6,720 nt of DNA from Flavobacterium psychrophilum. GTDB lineage: Bacteria; Bacteroidota; Bacteroidia; Flavobacteriales; Flavobacteriaceae. The stretch is from positions 1 to 6,720 of the forward strand of contig DYPB01000101.1 in the NCBI GenBank assembly GCA_020720185.1, written 5' to 3'. Shown here piece by piece: positions 5,315 through 6,720 of the stretch. Position 1 is the first letter of the stretch. The number at the start of each line of letters is the position of its first letter. The position numbers and the translations under genes are program-made. Below the pieces are notes generated by a model. It worked only from the letters and a program-made list of their open reading frames with translations, had not been told where the DNA came from and did not search any database.

Positions 5315-6433
5315 ATGAAATTTATAGTATCAAGTTCGTACTTATTAAAACAATTACAGGTATTAGGAAGCGTTATAAACAGTAATAATACCCTACCAAT
5401 TTTAGATAACTTTTTGTTTGAATTAAACAATAATTCGCTAACAGTTTCTGCCTCTGATTTAGAGACTACAATGTCTGCAATATTAGAAATTGATTCAAAA
5501 AGTAAAGGAATCCTTGCAGTACCTGCAAAATTATTATTAGAAATTCTAAAAACATTTCCAGAACAACCACTTACATTTAAAGTAGAAGAGAACAATACAA
5601 TTGAAATTAGTTCAAATTCAGGAAAATATGCCTTAGCTTATGCACCAGGAGATGAGTTTCCAAAATCGGTAAGTTTAGAAGACCCATCAACTACATTAGT
5701 ACCTGCCAATGTATTAGCAACAGCTATTAGTAAAACAATTTTTGCAGTTGGGAATGATGATTTACGACCTGTAATGTCTGGTGTTTTCTTTCAATTTTCG
5801 GAAGAAGGATTAATTTTTGTAGCTACTGATGCACATAAATTAGTAAAATATGCTCGAACAGATGTAAAATCATCCGAAGTAGCAGAATTTATTATGCCTA
5901 AAAAACCTTTAAATATCTTAAAGAGTATTCTTGCTTCATCGGATGAAGAAATAAAAATAGAATATAACAATTCAAACGCAACATTCTCATTCGAAAATTA
6001 TCATTTAATTTGTAGATTAATCGATGGAAAGTATCCAAATTATGAAGCGGTTATTCCAAAAGAAAACCCTAATAAATTGATGATAGATAGAACACAATTT
6101 TCAAGTTCGGTTCGTCGTGTGGCAATTTTTGCAAATAAAACTACTCATCAAATAAAAATTAAAGTTGCAGGTAAAGAACTTAATATTTCGGCTGAGGATA
6201 TTGATTATTCTAATAAAGCAGATGAAAGATTGACTTGTGAATATCAAGGAGATGATATGCAAATTGGTTTTAATTCTCGATTTTTGATGGAGATGTTAAA
6301 TAGTTTACAATCAGATATGATTATGATAGAGATGTCTTTACCAAATCGTGCAGGAATTTTAACTCCTATTGATGGACTGGAAGCAGGAGAAACAATTACA
6401 ATGCTTGTAATGCCAGTGATGTTGAATAATTAA
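5315..6433 (+). CDS. dnaN: DNA polymerase III subunit beta (sliding clamp)
   Basis: This 372-residue cytoplasmic protein dimerises into the ring that encircles DNA and tethers DNA polymerase III and repair proteins. The length is normal for the family. The three-domain clamp fold can be followed. Domain 1 begins MKFIVSSSYLLKQLQVLGSV, has the typical LPILDNFLFE (27-36) and ends near APGDEFPK (110-117). Domain 2 carries RPVMSGVFFQF (151-161) and ATDAHKLVKYAR (170-181). Domain 3 is introduced by IDGKYPNYEAVIP (237-248). The C-terminus, ETITMLVMPVMLNN (359-372), forms part of the partner-binding cleft; its MPVML stands where E. coli has MPMRL. The ATG at 5315 gives the canonical family start. There is no Shine-Dalgarno. 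The gene stands alone, not beside dnaA or recF, as is usual in this phylum. It is flanked by terminators on both sides and so appears monocistronic. Confidence 0.97.
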   Translation: MKFIVSSSYLLKQLQVLGSVINSNNTLPILDNFLFELNNNSLTVSASDLETTMSAILEIDSKSKGILAVPAKLLLEILKTFPEQPLTFKVEENNTIEISSNSGKYALAYAPGDEFPKSVSLEDPSTTLVPANVLATAISKTIFAVGNDDLRPVMSGVFFQFSEEGLIFVATDAHKLVKYARTDVKSSEVAEFIMPKKPLNILKSILASSDEEIKIEYNNSNATFSFENYHLICRLIDGKYPNYEAVIPKENPNKLMIDRTQFSSSVRRVAIFANKTTHQIKIKVAGKELNISAEDIDYSNKADERLTCEYQGDDMQIGFNSRFLMEMLNSLQSDMIMIEMSLPNRAGILTPIDGLEAGETITMLVMPVMLNN

Positions 6434-6449
6434 GTTTCTTTTACATATA

Positions 6450-6493
6450 AAAAACAAAAAAAGTATAGCAAAAACTATACTTTTTTTGTTTTT
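6450..6493. terminator. perfect bidirectional terminator between dnaN and the converging gene
   Basis: A 19-bp perfect stem joins 6450-6468 and 6475-6493 across a six-base loop (CAAAAA). The core is GTATAG/CTATAC. It is flanked by seven A on the left and seven T on the right, then C/G, then five A and five T. Read on either strand the hairpin ends in a T-tract, so it can serve both dnaN (stop at 6433) and the minus-strand gene (stop at 6498), which sits five bases away. Confidence 0.85.
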
Positions 6494-6497
6494 AGAC

Positions 6498-6720
6498 TTA
6501 TTTTGCACCGTTAATTTCTTGTATAATCCATTCCATTTCAACATCTTTTCCTTTAACCCTATCATTTATTGTTGGAATAATTTCTTTATCAGGAAAAATA
6601 CCTCTACCCTCAACTTCTTTTTGTTGATAAGGTTCACAAGTCATTATTCCAATTTTTATTTTTACTTTTGAATTTAAAAATAGGAGTAAGTGCTTATTTT
6701 TGAAGTAGTTTGAGTTTGGA
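6498..6720 (-). CDS. C-terminal fragment of a probable S41-family peptidase
   Basis: A minus-strand frame enters from the right edge and runs 73 codons without a stop to TAA (complement of 6498-6500). Its end reads EGRGIFPDKEIIPT (fragment residues 37-50), then INDRVKGKDVEMEWIIQEI. This resembles the C-terminus of S41 (tail-specific/C-terminal processing) peptidases, where 'GxGIxPDxEIxPTxxDxIxGxDxExEW' follows the catalytic core. LLLFLNSKVKIKIGI (11-25) fits the preceding beta strands, which usually read 'FxLPNSxIKxxIP'. The catalytic Ser and Lys, any signal peptide and any PDZ domain would lie beyond the edge. Such proteins are usually secreted or periplasmic; that cannot be checked here. 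The gene converges on dnaN and shares its terminator. The coding frame is well supported; the family name rests on one motif block from memory. Confidence 0.7.
   Translation of the reverse strand, partial: PNSNYFKNKHLLLFLNSKVKIKIGIMTCEPYQQKEVEGRGIFPDKEIIPTINDRVKGKDVEMEWIIQEINGAK

Noticed and set aside
5230..5595. A 121-codon minus-strand frame over the dnaN promoter and N-terminus
   Set aside because: It is antisense to the conserved clamp domain 1, and its C-terminal part is Ile/Tyr/Asn-rich translation of AT intergenic DNA.
6359..6671. Open frames at 6359-6565 (minus) and 6486-6671 (plus) across the dnaN end and terminator
   Set aside because: They run through a 19-bp terminator hairpin or the end of dnaN and encode Phe/Asn/Lys-rich AT-composition peptides. 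The S41-like frame on the minus strand explains the region.

Overview
The window is AT-rich bacterial DNA from a member of the Bacteroidota, most likely a Flavobacteriia-type organism. Three things support this. Start codons are preceded by A/T-rich leaders with no Shine-Dalgarno sequence. Several leaders carry the Bacteroidota -7 promoter element TAnnTTTG. The proteins also read like flavobacterial versions of their families. The content is mainly housekeeping, and I see no undescribed defence, mobile or biosynthetic system.

Layout from left to right. Positions 1-41 may hold the last trace of a REP-associated (Y1-type) transposase. A two-gene phosphate unit follows: a DUF47/PhoU-like regulator (143-787) and a PiT-family phosphate permease (881-2212), closed by an A-tract/T-tract hairpin. 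Next is rdgB, the house-cleaning ITP/XTP pyrophosphatase (2333-2908). Six bases after its stop codon is a 51-codon frame (2915-3070) whose first ~28 residues look like the start of a RarD/EamA permease, after which the family resemblance ends. I read it as a decayed rarD that once followed rdgB in an operon. A DeaD-type DEAD-box RNA helicase (3142-5079) with a DbpA-like RNA-binding domain and a Gly/Arg-rich tail comes next. It is followed by an AT hairpin and a convincing intrinsic terminator. Then comes dnaN, the replicative sliding clamp (5315-6433). A perfect 19-bp hairpin ends dnaN and probably also ends a converging minus-strand gene, of which only the C-terminal 73 codons lie in the window (6498-6720). 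That fragment resembles the C-terminus of an S41 (C-terminal-processing) peptidase.

Functionally, the first pair imports and regulates phosphate, RdgB cleans the nucleotide pool, the helicase remodels structured RNA, and DnaN tethers DNA polymerase III. Apart from the phosphate pair, and perhaps the former rdgB-rarD pair, the genes appear to be separate transcription units. The least ordinary features are the two gene remnants, the perfect convergent terminator, and base-composition steps inside the helicase gene. All calls rest on reading the sequence by eye; no database search was made.
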